Source: Pyropia yezoensis
Taxonomy: Eukaryota > Rhodophyta > Bangiophyceae > Bangiales > Bangiaceae
Assembly: GCA_009829735.1 (NCBI GenBank)
Contig: CM020618.1
Location: forward strand, 25,517,122 to 25,581,121
Direction of reading: 5' to 3'
DNA length: 64,000 bases
The notes beneath the pieces were generated by a model, which saw only the letters and a list, made by a program, of their open reading frames with translations, was not told the origin of the DNA and made no database searches. The position numbers and the translations under genes are program-made. Every line of letters begins with the position of its first letter. Positions within the stretch are counted from its first letter, which is position 1. Of this stretch, positions 48,248 through 59,789 are shown piece by piece.

Positions 48248-51200
48248 ATGGGCGGGGGGGATGCGTCCGCTGCCGCCGGCCGTGGCGGAGGGGTTGGTGG
48301 GGGCGGCGCCATCGTTGCGAGCGGCGGAGGCGGCGGTGGCGGCATGCCGACAGGGGAACCTAGCAGCGGAGCGGGGGCGAGCGCGAAGGGGAGTGCAGCG
48401 GCCGCGGTCGCCGCTTCTGCTGCTCCCGCCGAAGGCTTGACGGTGGAGCCGCCACTGCTGACGCTCCCGCCAAGCCTCCACCTGGGAGATCCTCCACTTA
48501 GGGGGGGGGGTGGAGGCGCGGTAGCGGGGAGCGGCACTGCCCCCGAGGGCCGCATGGTCGGTAGCACGGGCATACCACCAAGTGGGCGGGAGCAGGGGTC
48601 ACCGCCCGGCAGCGCCCGTGGAGGAGTACCAGGGACGGGCAGCAGTGGGGGGCTGACTAAGCCTCCACCGCCACCAGGCAGCGGCAGCACGGCACAACTT
48701 GCGCCATCGACATTGCAGCTGACAACGCTCACAACACCGCACACGCTGTCGTCACCCGGACGTCCTGACGGTGACAGCGTCGGTGGCGTTGGCGGTGGCG
48801 GTGCTGGTGGAGATGCTGCGGCTGCACAGCAGCGGGCCCCCGGGCCAGATGGCGTGCAAGGTGTGGCCACATCACCGGCAGTGCTGTCACCATGGATACG
48901 GCAGCCTTTGAGCAGTTCCTCTTGGGTGGCCGCCACCGCTGGGGGATTGCCAAGCGTCCCCACTGCAGGTGTTGGACTTGGCGGCGCAGGACGGGGCGGG
49001 GGGGGTGGCGGTCGCTCCGAGTGGGAAGCCGCTGAGACCCGCCCCGCATCCCGAGGGGGTCCCTCAGCGGGTGGTGGCACCGCGGCGCCTTCTTCCATAC
49101 CACTGGGTGAACGGGAAAAGGGTACACTCTTTGCTCGTCGCCACCCGCCGTTGCGGCCAAAAGATGCGGGTGGCGGTGCTGAAGCCGCGCCGGGGACGCA
49201 AGGTGTCTTGACAGGAGATCGCAGCGGCGGCAGAGAAGGCGGCGGCGGGGAGCCAAGGTCCTTATCGGATCTGGCCGCGCGGCCTCCTTCGGGTGGTCCG
49301 GGAGGCACGCCGCCGCTCCCTCTATTGTCGCCGCCGAGCCGACTGCTCGAGGAGGCTGCACCTGCCCTCCGCCGCCGTGCCGCACCATTGACGCGCTACG
49401 CCATGTGCCCGCCGCCACAGCTGCAGCTGCCACAGGAACGTCCGTTGCCCACCCCTATTGCGCCTGTGCTGAGCGCGAAGTCCGTGCCGCCACGGCGGGG
49501 CAGTGGACGTGCACCGCCGCCCCATGACGGACGCGGCGGAGGGGCAGTGGGCCTACTCTACACTGGCGTTCGTGGGGCGGGGGTAGGCGGCACGGGCGTC
49601 ACGCCGTCGGGGGGGGCCGGCAACACGGGTGGGGGAGGGGTAGCCGGGAGTGGCGGGCGCCAGTCCATTCCATTAAGCGCGGCAGGCAGCGGTGGGCTGC
49701 CAGCGTCGGGCGCCACCACCCCGCAGACGCTGCTTTCGTATCTTGGTATTGGCGGAGGGGGATGGGGCAGCGCCGTTGGCCCCGGCGGAACCATCGGCGG
49801 TGTCGGGGTGGGCGGCGGTGGTGTCGCGGGTGTCAGCGGGGGTCTCCTGTCTGGCGCCTCGCCCGCTGGCGGCCAAGTATTGCCGTCCCCCATTGCGCTG
49901 CCATCGCCGCTTGAGGCCGGTCATTTGGGCGGCGGCTTCCACGACGCTGGAGCACGTGATGGAGGAGGGTATGGGAATGTGCATGGCGGAGGCGGCATTG
50001 GTAGCGGCGGCCTGTCGGCGATCGGCACGGGTACTGGTGCGGCGAGCTTGCCTTCGCCATTTAGTGGCGTCTTTTCGCCCGCCTTGCCCCTGCCGTCGCC
50101 TTTCTCGTTCCAGCCTTTGACGCCGTCCATGTACCCCGAGATGGTGCCCCCGACTCCAATCGGCGGCACGACACCTTTCCCCGGGGGAGCGTTCGGAATC
50201 GGAGGGGAGGGAGACGTGGCCGCAACTCCTCGTGGCGGGAAAGTGGAAGGCACGGACGAAGGTGCCCGCGCCCAACGGGAGCGGCTGCCCGATCCGGCCG
50301 CTGAAGGGGGTGGGGGGGGGGCGGTCGACGCTCATGACGGAGGGGCGGGTCTGCCGCAAGATCTACCTCGCGGCTTCGGTGGCGCGTTTCCCGCCCAGAC
50401 CCCTCGGGGGTGGCGGCCCATGCCGTCGCCTGGCCGTGCCCTACGCGCCGGCGGCCTGCCGACGACGCCAGCGGTGGTACGGTCGCCGCGGGTTGCATCG
50501 ATGTTGCCGTCCCCGCGACTGGCGCTGGGCGCAAACTTCATGGCTGGTGGTGGGATAGCCGCTGCCTTGGGAGCCCCTGCCGCCAGCCCCGCCGCGTCAC
50601 CGCCTGCTTACCAGTCACCCCCTGCGCATGGTCCGGGCCACTTGTCGACCCCGCGGGCAGCGTTGCCGCCCAACGGGGGAGGACCAGTCGGCCTTGGAGC
50701 GCCGCAGTCCCCACACGATCGGGTGAGGCATCGGCTGCCGGTGGTGGGCCGGTCGGGGGCTTCAACAGGCGGCAGTGTCGGAGGCGCGTTGCCGCCGCCA
50801 CTGCTGAGACCACCCCCCCCCAGCGCGGGGTACTTGCCATCGCAAGGGCATCACGCACCCTCCCTTCGGACTGCGTCGATGCCTCATGAGCGAGAAGTGC
50901 ATGGTGGTGGCGGTAGTGGCGGCCCCGGAGTCGAGGAGGATGAGCTTTGCGATGGACCACCGCCCCGCGGCGACGTGGGCACGCCCGCGCGCAAGAGGAT
51001 GCGGGCACAGTATTGGAACACGGCCAATACTGACGGGGGTGCAGCCGGCCGATTACAAGAGTCCATGGGAACCAACCCCGAAGGCGGCAGCGGCAGTGGA
51101 CGAATCATGACCCCTCGAAGGTCTGCAGGCGGTGCGGACCTCCAGTGGACCGACCCGGGTGGGGTGGGCCGTTCCCGAAGCAGTCCGAGCACGGGCAGTA

Positions 51201-53199
51201 CACCAGCGCGTGCCGCGTCTTTCCACAACGACGGGCAGCTATACGGGGCGGCGCATGGGGGCGGGCGCCGGGCTGGTCGGGGGATGGTCATCAGCGGCGG
51301 CAGCGCTCAAATTGCCCCGGGTACGTCGACTGGCACGGCTGGCCGGCAAGCAGGCCTCGCCGGTGATGGCGGCGGCGGCGGCAGCGCGACCGTTCCTTCC
51401 GCGCCGGTACGTCGGCGGCGGCAGAGCAGCCACAGCGTTTACCGCGACAACGCTGCCATGGATGGAGTCCTGTCCCCTGCATACATTGACCGGGGCGGAA
51501 TCGGACTCTCGGTGGATGGTGTCGGAGGAATAGACGGCTTGGGCGGCATGGACCATGGTGTGGGCGCGTCGCTGCCTGACGGGATGGTCCTGGGGGCCGC
51601 TGAAGATCGCGAAGGAAGGGTTCGCACCGTCAGTGGAGGGATTGGACGTGCCCGTGGGGGCGGAGGGGGTGGTGGCGACGGCGGCAGCGGCAGCGGCAGC
51701 CGCGGGGCAACAGCGGGTGGTGGTCGTCGGCAAGGGGGTGACTCCAGGGGCGGGGTGGCCTTGTACGACACCACTTCCCATGGCCGTACGATGGACCACA
51801 TGCGGGAGGCGATGAACCACGTTAACGCCGAGGCGCAAGCGCGGCTGGATATTGACGCCAGGGCGGGGGGGAAACGCAGCCGCAGCGGCGGCCAGGTCCC
51901 CATCGGCGTTGGCAGGGGCGCCAGGGGGGGGGACGGCGTCGGAATGGTCGGAGGCGGCGGCGTCGGAATGGTCGGCGGCGGCGGCTACAACAGTGGGGGT
52001 GACGGCGGCGAATCCCATGGGCGGCATGACACAAGCGGTCGCACAGGGTCAGCCGCGGCGCTACATTCATCATATCGGGACGATGCAAGCAGCGCGGCAG
52101 CTGCAACGGGGGGAGGCTCTAGTCGCCGTGACAGCGGAGATGACGCCGGGGGTGACGGTGGCAGCTGCGTGGACGGCGGTGGCGATGGTGGCGCCGCGTC
52201 TCGCGACGGCATCCGTGACGACGGCTCCGAGGCGACCAAGCGGTTCGTCTGTGAGACGTGCGGAGCCATCTTTGAGCGTCGAGGCCACTGCCGCGCCCAC
52301 ATTGACGCGGTGCACGCGCGCGAGCGTCCGTACGGGTGCATCACCTGCGGCGGCTCGTTTGGTCACAAGAGCAGTCTGTACCGCCACGAGCGCACAGTCC
52401 ACGAGCGGCAGAGGCGGTACGGCTGCGATGCGTGCGCCATCTCGTTCGTGGACAAGGCGGAGCTGGACAAGCACTGCCGTACCGTCCACGAGCGTCTACG
52501 GCCATTCCCCTGTACCATCTGCGGGTTTGCGTTTAGTCGCGAGATGCATCTCCGCGACCACGTGCGGTCTGTCCACGAGAAGCGGCGGCCATTCCTGTGC
52601 AAGCACTGTGGAAGCGCGTTTTCCCACAAGTGGAGCCTGCTGCGGCATATCCGGTCGCTGCATGCTGGCGCAGTAGCGCCACCGCCGCCGATGATGAGTA
52701 ATGAAGGGGGTGTCAGTAGCGGTGGGCCCTTGTCGCCGCTGCCACGCTACCAAAGGGAGCACCCAGGTGGCCCAACGCCGGGGCACCACCCCGATGCGGT
52801 AGGAAGGTTGCACAACGACCGCCGGTCAGGTGGTGGCTACATGCACCCTCAGCAGCAGCAGCATCATCAACAGCAGCAACATCCGCTGGCGGTGGCGCAG
52901 CACCGGGCGCATTACCCGCCCGAGCAAGTAAATCAGGGCGGACACGTGCAACGAGGAATGCGGCCTGCTGGAATGGACGGTGAGCCTCCGCCGTCTGACA
53001 ATGAAGCGGCGGGCGTCTACAGCCGGCGAGCGGTCGGCGACCCCTTCGCGACCCACCATAACCACCCGATGGCTGCTGCGAGGCACTCTTCATATCCAGG
53101 TGCCCCACCACCGCCACCACCGCCGCACCATCCGACACATACCGTGGCAGTGGCGACACAGCAGCAGCAGCAGCAGCAGCTGCTGCTGCAACAGCAGCG

Positions 53200-53250
<51 letters not shown>

Positions 53251-53626
53251 GCAGCAGCAGCAGCAGCGGCAGCAGCAAGCATACCAACACCGCCGCCAAT
53301 ACGAAGCACCAGCCACTGAGGCGGGGGGTGCCACAGGACAACACGCCCATGCTCCGTGGCCGACTACGCCCAGTGGCGGCAGCCGTGGCCGCGGCCACGG
53401 TGGTACGTCTCCCCGTGAGCACCCAGCACGTAGTGGCGGCGGTGACGGCGGCGGTGGCGGCGGCGATGGTGGAACCGCCGCCCGCTGTCTGCCACCGCCT
53501 CCTCCTCATCGGCAAAATGACGAAGAGGCATACCGCGGAACCGGCGGGGATGCCCCAGTGACAACCACGGGCAGCTACCCGCCGACGGGAGGTTGGGGGG
53601 GGCCAGCGCGGCCGCACGGTCGTTAG
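48248..53626 (+). CDS. Large C2H2 zinc-finger protein, five tandem fingers, probable transcription factor
   Basis: About 1792 residues from the first in-frame ATG at 48248; the frame is open from 47981 without ATG, so an upstream exon is possible. The first ~1330 residues are Gly/Pro/Ala/Ser low complexity. Five consecutive C2H2 fingers follow (about residues 1333-1472), all C-x2-C-x12-H-x4-H: FVCETCGAIF, YGCITCGGSF, YGCDACAISF, FPCTICGFAF and FLCKHCGSAF. They are joined by 5-residue linkers such as ERLRP and EKRRP, a DNA-binding array. The tail has His/Pro stretches, a polyglutamine tract (about 1638-1677) and Gly-rich sequence. Likely nuclear, binding DNA through the fingers with disordered flanks acting in activation or condensation. 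No other domain seen. Single intact frame over 5.4 kb. Confidence 0.85.
53158..53278 (+). repeat. CAG-type trinucleotide tract encoding polyglutamine
   Basis: Mostly cag codons broken by ctg (Leu) and cga/cgg (Arg) codons, inside the C-terminal part of the zinc-finger gene. Long pure stretches make it prone to length change. Confidence 0.95.
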
Positions 53627-54501
53627 TCAGGAGGGGTAGGTGGAGGGAAGGCGGTGTAGGTCGTCTGGTTGCATGAGCCCTTCGTCATTGGCGGGGCCTC
53701 GGCCGCCACAATTGTCGCAGACTTGAGCGTGCCCCGGCAACCCACCCATCTCCGGCGGCGGCTGTACCGGCGACGGCGACAGCGGGGGTCATTGCGGGAC
53801 GTGGTCACGCACTTTGAGCGTCCAGCATCGCGAAGACCTACGCGCAGGGCTCTACGCGTAGGGCTCTACAATGTCACGCGTTTGTGAGGAGCTGATGCCA
53901 GATAGGACGGGGCACGGAGCAAAAGGGTTCCCCTGCGGCTAGAGCACTCCAAGGTGGTCGACTGAGCGCAGAGCGTAAGTGTCTTGCGGGCCGACAGGAG
54001 GAGGCGGTGCGAGACAGTGTGCTTGTCAGGAGGCTCAAGCCCGATAGTTTGCAGCAATCAATTCCAGAGCAAGTTGGGTTGCCAACCAGTGCGTCCGTGC
54101 ACACAATTTAACATTTTATTTTTAAGTCAGAATTGCCGCGCTCTGTCAGCTCTGTGCAATAGCGGTCTGCGCGCCTGCTGCGGCAGCTGCGTGCTGCGGC
54201 GCCGGAACCCAGTGCGCGGCGCCTTTCAAGCAGAGTGCCTTCCTGCCTGTGGCGCGGCGACGAGCTGTCCACACTGGCAGCAGCTGACCTTCTTGCTCCC
54301 GCATTCGCCTCTGCTTCTGGCCTCGTGTCGTGCGTGCTATTTGCGACGCGATCCCCCCTTCCTGCCTTCATCTCTCCCACCCACTTGTTCGCCCGCCGAC
54401 GTACTGTGTACCCGACGGTGTGGCCCCGGGCTGTTGTTTACCTGTTGTCTTGTGCTTTCCCCCCCCTCCCCTGCGCGCCTTTCCCATCAAGGGGTAGGTC
54501 T

Positions 54502-56391
54502 ATGGACCGGCGACCGCGCAACACTCCATTTCATCCGAGAGCATCTTCCAACGGGGGGCCCCCAAGGGGTGTTGACGGTAGCGCATCCATGGCCGGAGAC
54601 GTCCGCGGTGGCGGAGGCCACCCGCCGGCTGCCAGCGGGTGGCCCCCAACGGGAGGCTGGGCGCCTGATCCCTTGGCCGGCCGCGGGCCATCCCCGGGGG
54701 GTTCCGGTGGAGGCGGGGCGCCCAACCCCTACGCCCCGCAGCCTCGGCCGGGTCAGCCCGCACCACCCCAGTCGCGTGGCTTTGGGGGGGGGGCGACGAG
54801 TGGTGCCGGTGCTGGTGCCGGTGCTGATGGCCGCGATAGTGGCCAGTCGAGGGGTGGTGGTGGTGGCATGGGCGGCTTTGGGCCACCCCCGGGCGGTGTG
54901 ACTGGGGGAGGCTGGGGCAGCGGGGCGCCCCCACCGGGGCCACCGCCCGGAGGTGGCTTCGTGCCCTTTCAGTCCTTTCCGGGCGGAGGAGGCGGTGGGG
55001 GGGGGTGGCCCCCGTCTGGTGATGTTTTTTACGGCGCACCGCCGCCACCGCAGCAGCAACAGCAGCAGCAGCCGCCATTGTCCGCGCAAATGACAGGCTT
55101 TGGGCCGTACGCTGGTGGGGGAGCTGGCGGTGTTGGCGCGGCCACGCCTGGTGCTAGTGGCGGTATGATGCAGGGCGGTATGCCCGGTGGTAGTGGGGGC
55201 AGCTCCTATGGCGGCTTCTCGCCGTCGCTCGGTCCCGGGCCTGTCGGTATGGGCGGAGGCCCCGCCGCGGGTGGACGAGGCGGCATGCAGGGTGGGGGGG
55301 TGCTGCAGGGGCCAGATGGCATGGGCTACGGCCCCCCCCACCGACAAGGGCCACAGCAGCTGCCGCAGCAGCAGCAGCGTGGGGGGCATCCGCCACCACA
55401 ATCTGGAGGCGGCCCAATGGGCTACGCCCCGTCGTCGATGGGCAGCAACGGCGGTGGGAGCGGTGGCGCCATGGCGGCCTTAGGGGGTGGTGCCCCCCCC
55501 CGGCACCCCGGTCCGGCGCGGCCTGGACCTGCGCCGCTGCCGTTCAACTTGAGCGCCATGGCGGCGGCGGTGGCCTCGTCGGCTGCCACCTCGGTGGCCG
55601 CGTCGGGTGGGATGGGCCCACAGGCGGCTCTCGGCGCGCAGCTTTTGCGACAGATGGTACCTGGCGGCGCCGACGATGACAGCGGCGGTACCGCCGCTCG
55701 CGCCGCGTTTTCTCAGCAGACCGCCCGCATGTCGGCGGCGGCGCGGCTGCCCAAGTACTACTTCGCCGTCACGAACGGGTACGTCCTCCGCAAGCTGATG
55801 TTGCTGCTCTTCCCCTTTCGCCACCGCAGTTGGAGGCGGCGTCAGCTGGCGGGGGACGATGGCGATGCCGCGTCAGGGGGCTCCCCCGGGGAGTACCTGC
55901 CCCCTCGAGAGGACATTAACGCGCCCGACCTGTACATTCCCGTCATGGCCTTTGTGACGTACGTGTTACTGGTGGCGTTTGTGCATGGCACGCAGTCCCG
56001 CTTCCGTCCAGACACGATGGCCAGTACCGGCACCCTGGGCGTGGGCGTGTTGGGCGTAGAAGTGCTGGCCATCAAGCTGTGCTTGTACATGGTCAATGCG
56101 CGGCCGGTGGCATGGCTGGACATGGTTGCGTTTCGAGGCTACAAATTTGTTGGCGTTGTTCTCGCCATGGTCGCCGGCTTTGTGCACCGCCGCCTGTACT
56201 GGGTGGTCCTGATGGGCAGCGCCTTCTCCATGGGCCTCTTCCTGATGCGTAGCCACCGGGGGCTGGTGCTGAGCAAGGGCGATGACGTGGACGATGAAGG
56301 CCAGGGGATGGGGGTGCGCCGCAACTACTTTTTGCTCTGTCTGCTGGTGCTGCAGTTTCCCATTTACTGGGTGCTGGGCGTGCAGCCGTAG
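54502..56391 (+). CDS. YIF1: YIF1-family membrane protein (Yip1-interacting factor) with a giant Gly/Pro-rich N-terminus
   Basis: 629 residues from the ATG at 54502; the frame is open further up, but upstream sequence is pyrimidine-rich and leader-like. The C-terminal ~220 residues are the YIF1/Hrf1 domain: YYFAVTNGYVLRKLMLLLFPF, PREDINAPDLYIP, then five hydrophobic spans (FVTYVLLVAF, VLGVEVLAIKLCLYMV, FVGVVLAMVAGFV, WVVLMGSAFSMGLFLM, LLCLLVLQFPIYWVLG). In yeast and animals YIF1 pairs with YIP1 in ER/Golgi membranes and works in ER-to-Golgi vesicle traffic. Typical members have ~270-310 residues. Here ~410 extra N-terminal, cytosol-facing residues are Gly/Pro/Gln-rich. No neighbour relation to the flanking genes is apparent. 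Confidence 0.9.
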   Translation: MDRRPRNTPFHPRASSNGGPPRGVDGSASMAGDVRGGGGHPPAASGWPPTGGWAPDPLAGRGPSPGGSGGGGAPNPYAPQPRPGQPAPPQSRGFGGGATSGAGAGAGADGRDSGQSRGGGGGMGGFGPPPGGVTGGGWGSGAPPPGPPPGGGFVPFQSFPGGGGGGGGWPPSGDVFYGAPPPPQQQQQQQPPLSAQMTGFGPYAGGGAGGVGAATPGASGGMMQGGMPGGSGGSSYGGFSPSLGPGPVGMGGGPAAGGRGGMQGGGVLQGPDGMGYGPPHRQGPQQLPQQQQRGGHPPPQSGGGPMGYAPSSMGSNGGGSGGAMAALGGGAPPRHPGPARPGPAPLPFNLSAMAAAVASSAATSVAASGGMGPQAALGAQLLRQMVPGGADDDSGGTAARAAFSQQTARMSAAARLPKYYFAVTNGYVLRKLMLLLFPFRHRSWRRRQLAGDDGDAASGGSPGEYLPPREDINAPDLYIPVMAFVTYVLLVAFVHGTQSRFRPDTMASTGTLGVGVLGVEVLAIKLCLYMVNARPVAWLDMVAFRGYKFVGVVLAMVAGFVHRRLYWVVLMGSAFSMGLFLMRSHRGLVLSKGDDVDDEGQGMGVRRNYFLLCLLVLQFPIYWVLGVQP

Positions 56392-56900
56392 ACGGTTGTC
56401 AGGGGAGACTGATGGGAAGGTGGGCCAACGAACCCGTACTCGTCCACCGACTGCACTGGGACGGAAGGGCTACTCCCGCTTCTGCGTGGGGGGGGGTCGC
56501 GCGCGTATGCGCGTGCGTTCTCTTTTATGTATGTCTCGGTTGTTGAGCTCTCCAAGTCCCTGGCTGACCCCTCCTTTTGAGGGGGTCGTGATGAATAAGG
56601 GGGGGTGTGCGGTTGTTGTCCTCGTGAACTGTGCAGTGGTCTGCTGTGCAGTCTACCCAGGACGTCCGTGCCAGTCATCAGTTTGAGTGGTGGATGACCG
56701 TTTTGTGGGCGTCGTGGGTGTTTTTTCTTTCTTTCTATCTCTTCGTTGATGTGTGCTCGCTGTTGTGTTCGCCGCCGTATCGCGTCTGCAGAGGTCAAGG
56801 CGAACACCTATGCTGCTTGTAGCGTGATGCTCGATCACGTATTTATTAGCGAAGCTCTTCTGATGTTAGATATCTACTGAAGACGTCGTTAGACTTGGTC

Positions 56901-56920
56901 ACGCTTACCTAAGTAAGCGT
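56901..56920. other. Perfect 8-bp-stem hairpin in the YIF1-Deg spacer
   Basis: ACGCTTAC and GTAAGCGT flank a 4-base loop (ctaa), followed by an AT-rich run (atatatatgtatatatgtac) at ~56938-56958. It lies ~510 bp past the YIF1 stop. It may be part of a 3'-end region or chance. Confidence 0.6.
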
Positions 56921-57382
56921 TCCTACGTCTACCTAAATATATATGTATATATGTACATAAGAACGCATTAATGCTTAGTTGTACTTTGAGTGTACTGTAA
57001 TCAACTCCCGCGCCAGCATGTGGATCTGGGTCAAGCGCGCGCGATGGCTTGAGCCAATAGGGATCGCGCCTCTTAGCTTGCAAAGCTCGCCATCGGTTCA
57101 CAGGAGATGGGCCGCCAGTGCACGCGAGTGAACCAAACCTGCCATCGTGCACGGACGCGCGTTGGAGCGCGGCTGGAGCGTCATGCTCTCCACCAATCCG
57201 TAGGATAGACGGGCCCTCCCTGCGTTGGTCCTCCCCTCTCCCACGTACGCAACCCTCGGCGTGGAAGCTGAGCGCTGAGCTCCCTCTGCCGCCTCCTTCG
57301 CCGCCACCCTTCAAGTACTCCCCCCCCCACCCCGGGGACGTTGGCCAGCGTGGCCATCTCCCCCCCCCCCCCCTTTTTTCGC

Positions 57383-59145
57383 ATGTCCGCCGCCCGCACC
57401 CTCCTGGGACGCACCGCAGGGCTGACGCGCGCGGTGTACCAGTCCCACCTGTTGGCCCCCCCCGTGCCCATCGTGCCGCGCTGCCCGGTCGGCCACCGCC
57501 GCGCCGCCGGCATTGTCGTCTTCCCCTTTGCTGACGGTGTCACCGACGCCGACGCCGCCGCCGCCGCCGCGGCGTCCCGCCGGTCGCCACCGCCGCCGCC
57601 GCCCTCTCCACCGCCGCTGGGGGCGCCCTCCCTGCTGCGCCGTGCCATGGCCGCCGCTGCCACCGCCGCTGGGCCGTCCATCGGCGCCTACGTCCCCGCT
57701 GCCCCGGCGGGCAGCCTGCTCCCCCGGCGGGGGCCCGCGCTCGGCCCCCGCCGCCGCCTGGCCGCTGGCCGCCCCGCCGCCGCCGCCGCCGCCGCCCCGA
57801 CTGCGCCGGTGGTGCCGCCCCAGCGGGTGCTGCTGCGCGCTGCGGCGGGGTCCTTCCCGCCCCCCCCGCCGCCGCCACCGCCAACCCCCCCCCCCCCCCG
57901 CGGCGGCCGCTGTGGCAGCGCGTCGTCACGCCCGCCTCTTTGGCCGCCCTGGCCGCCGCGGCGGTGGTGGCGGGTGCGCCCGGCGGCGGTGGGTCTGGCT
58001 TCCCCCACCCCCCCCCTGCGGCGGCGCTGCCGCCGCTCGTCTCTGCCGCCCGGTCGGGTGGCCTGGGCGCCACGGCGGACGCGCTGCCCGACGTGAGCCC
58101 CGCCGAGGTGGAAGCGCTGGCGCCGCGCAAGTTTGCACCCGCCGAGCGGGACCGCCTGGCGGACCTCCAGGCGGGGGAGCGCAACCTGGTGGGCCTCTTC
58201 CAGCGCGCTACCAACTCGGTCGTGTACGTGACAACCTACTCCTCCGACTCGCGGGGGCGTCTGTCGATGAACCAGGCCGAGATGCCGTCGGGGACGGGGA
58301 GCGGATTCGTGTGGGATGACAAGGGGCACATTGTCACCAACTTTCATGTGGTCCGGTCGGCGGCGGGCGCCAAGATTGCGCTGGCGAACAAGAAGACCTA
58401 CGACGCGGAGCTGGTCGGCTACGACGCGGACAAGGACATTGCGGTGCTGAAGATCAACGCGCCGCCGGCGGAGCTGACGCCCATCCCCATCGGCTCCTCG
58501 TCGGCGCTGCTGGTCGGCCAGTCTGCGTACGCGATTGGGAACCCCTTTGGCCTGGACCACACCCTCACCACGGGGGTGGTGTCGGGCCTCGGCCGGGAGA
58601 TGCGCTCGCCGACGGGGCGGCCTATCACCAACTGCATCCAGACGGACGCGAGCATAAACCCGGGCAACAGCGGGGGCCCGCTCCTCGACTCGCGCGCCCG
58701 CCTCATTGGCATGAACACCAGTATCTACTCGTCATCGGGGTCTTCGGCAGGCGTCGGCTTTGCCATCCCCGTCGACACCCTCTCTGCCATTGTCAATGAG
58801 CTGATTGTGAGTGGCAAGGTGGTGCGCGGCGTCATTGGCATTAGCTATCTCGAGTCGTCGCAGGCGCGGTCGCTCGGCATCGACACGGGGGTGCTGGTGC
58901 TGGACGTGCCGGCTGGGAGCCCCGCGGACAAAGCGGGCATGCGGGGGACGAGCCGGTCGGCGTTTGGGGGGATTGAGCTGGGCGACGTCATTGTGGCGAT
59001 TGATGGAGAGCCCATCAAGAACGAGGCGGACCTGTTCAAGGTCCTCGACGACAAGAAGGTGGGCACCGTTGTTAAGATCACGGTCAATCGGGACGGCAAG
59101 TCGGTGGTCCTGAAGGTACAGCTCGGCGCTTCGCAACGGAGTTAA
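57383..59145 (+). CDS. Deg/HtrA serine protease with one PDZ domain, probably plastid (thylakoid lumen); frame broken in a C15 run
   Basis: The protease frame is continuous from ~57900 to the stop at 59145 but has no ATG before 58267. The upstream Met-containing frame (ATG at 57383 or 57647) is in another phase, and the switch falls at a run of 15 C (57885-57899), so a homopolymer length error is likely. Trypsin-like triad: His in VTNFHVV (58345), Asp in DKDIAVLKI (58435), Ser in NPGNSGGPLLD (58669). One PDZ follows (GVIGISYLESS, VLDVPAGSPADKAGM, GDVIVAIDGEPI). Just after the C-run, RRPLWQRVV and a hydrophobic LAALAAAAVVAG segment resemble a thylakoid-lumen signal behind an Arg/Ala-rich transit region. 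This fits the plant Deg1/Deg8 type, which degrades damaged lumen and photosystem proteins. The targeting is inferred. Confidence 0.88.
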
Positions 59146-59149
59146 GCGG

Positions 59150-59789
59150 GCGTGTGGACACGTAGCCTGTGGGCGGGATAGCGTTTGAGCAGGCCGCGGT
59201 AGGGTTGAGTGGGGCCGTGGGGGCGGCGGGGGGACAGAGGGAAGGTTCTTGAAGAGCAATGGGCTTGGGAAGGAGAGATAGGACGTAGGACTTGCTTTTT
59301 TTTGTTTCTCATGGGACTGTTGTGTACACGGGTGAACCCGCTTTGACCCGCTTCGCCCCCATACGCGCCCGTCGTTCCCGACCGCCATGTCCTCCTGAGG
59401 CCATTACCCTGGTCCATGGGCGGTGGGCCGCAGGCCGCGCCGGGCGGTGGCACAGCTGGGGGCCCTCTCTCGGACAGGCCTGAGATGTAGGGGCGCCCAA
59501 GACCTGGCGGCTTCGTTCTCTTCTTCGCCCACTCCGTGGGAGAGGGAGGAACCGCAGGCGGCCCGCTGAAGGGAGTCTGATGAGAAGAAAAGGGGGTGTT
59601 GCGCAATGGGGGCGGGCCGGGGTAGTTCCCGTCCGTATTGCGCTGTTGGTCTTGTGGTGTCGACCTTAATGCGCCACGACTCAAAGAAGACGGCGAGCGA
59701 CCGTTGTTTGGAGGGACACTCCCGTTCCTGTTGAGGGGGGACTCCCTGTACAGTACGCGTCGTGAGCGAGGCCCCTCTTCCAGGGGAAA
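59150..59789. other. 3' flank of the Deg gene, no supported gene
   Basis: T-rich patch cttgcttttttttgtttctc at about 59290 may belong to the 3' UTR. Open frames on both strands lack motifs. Confidence 0.5.

Noticed and set aside
48061..49308. 415-codon minus-strand Pro-rich frame
   Set aside because: Exact complement of the Gly-rich part of the zinc-finger gene.
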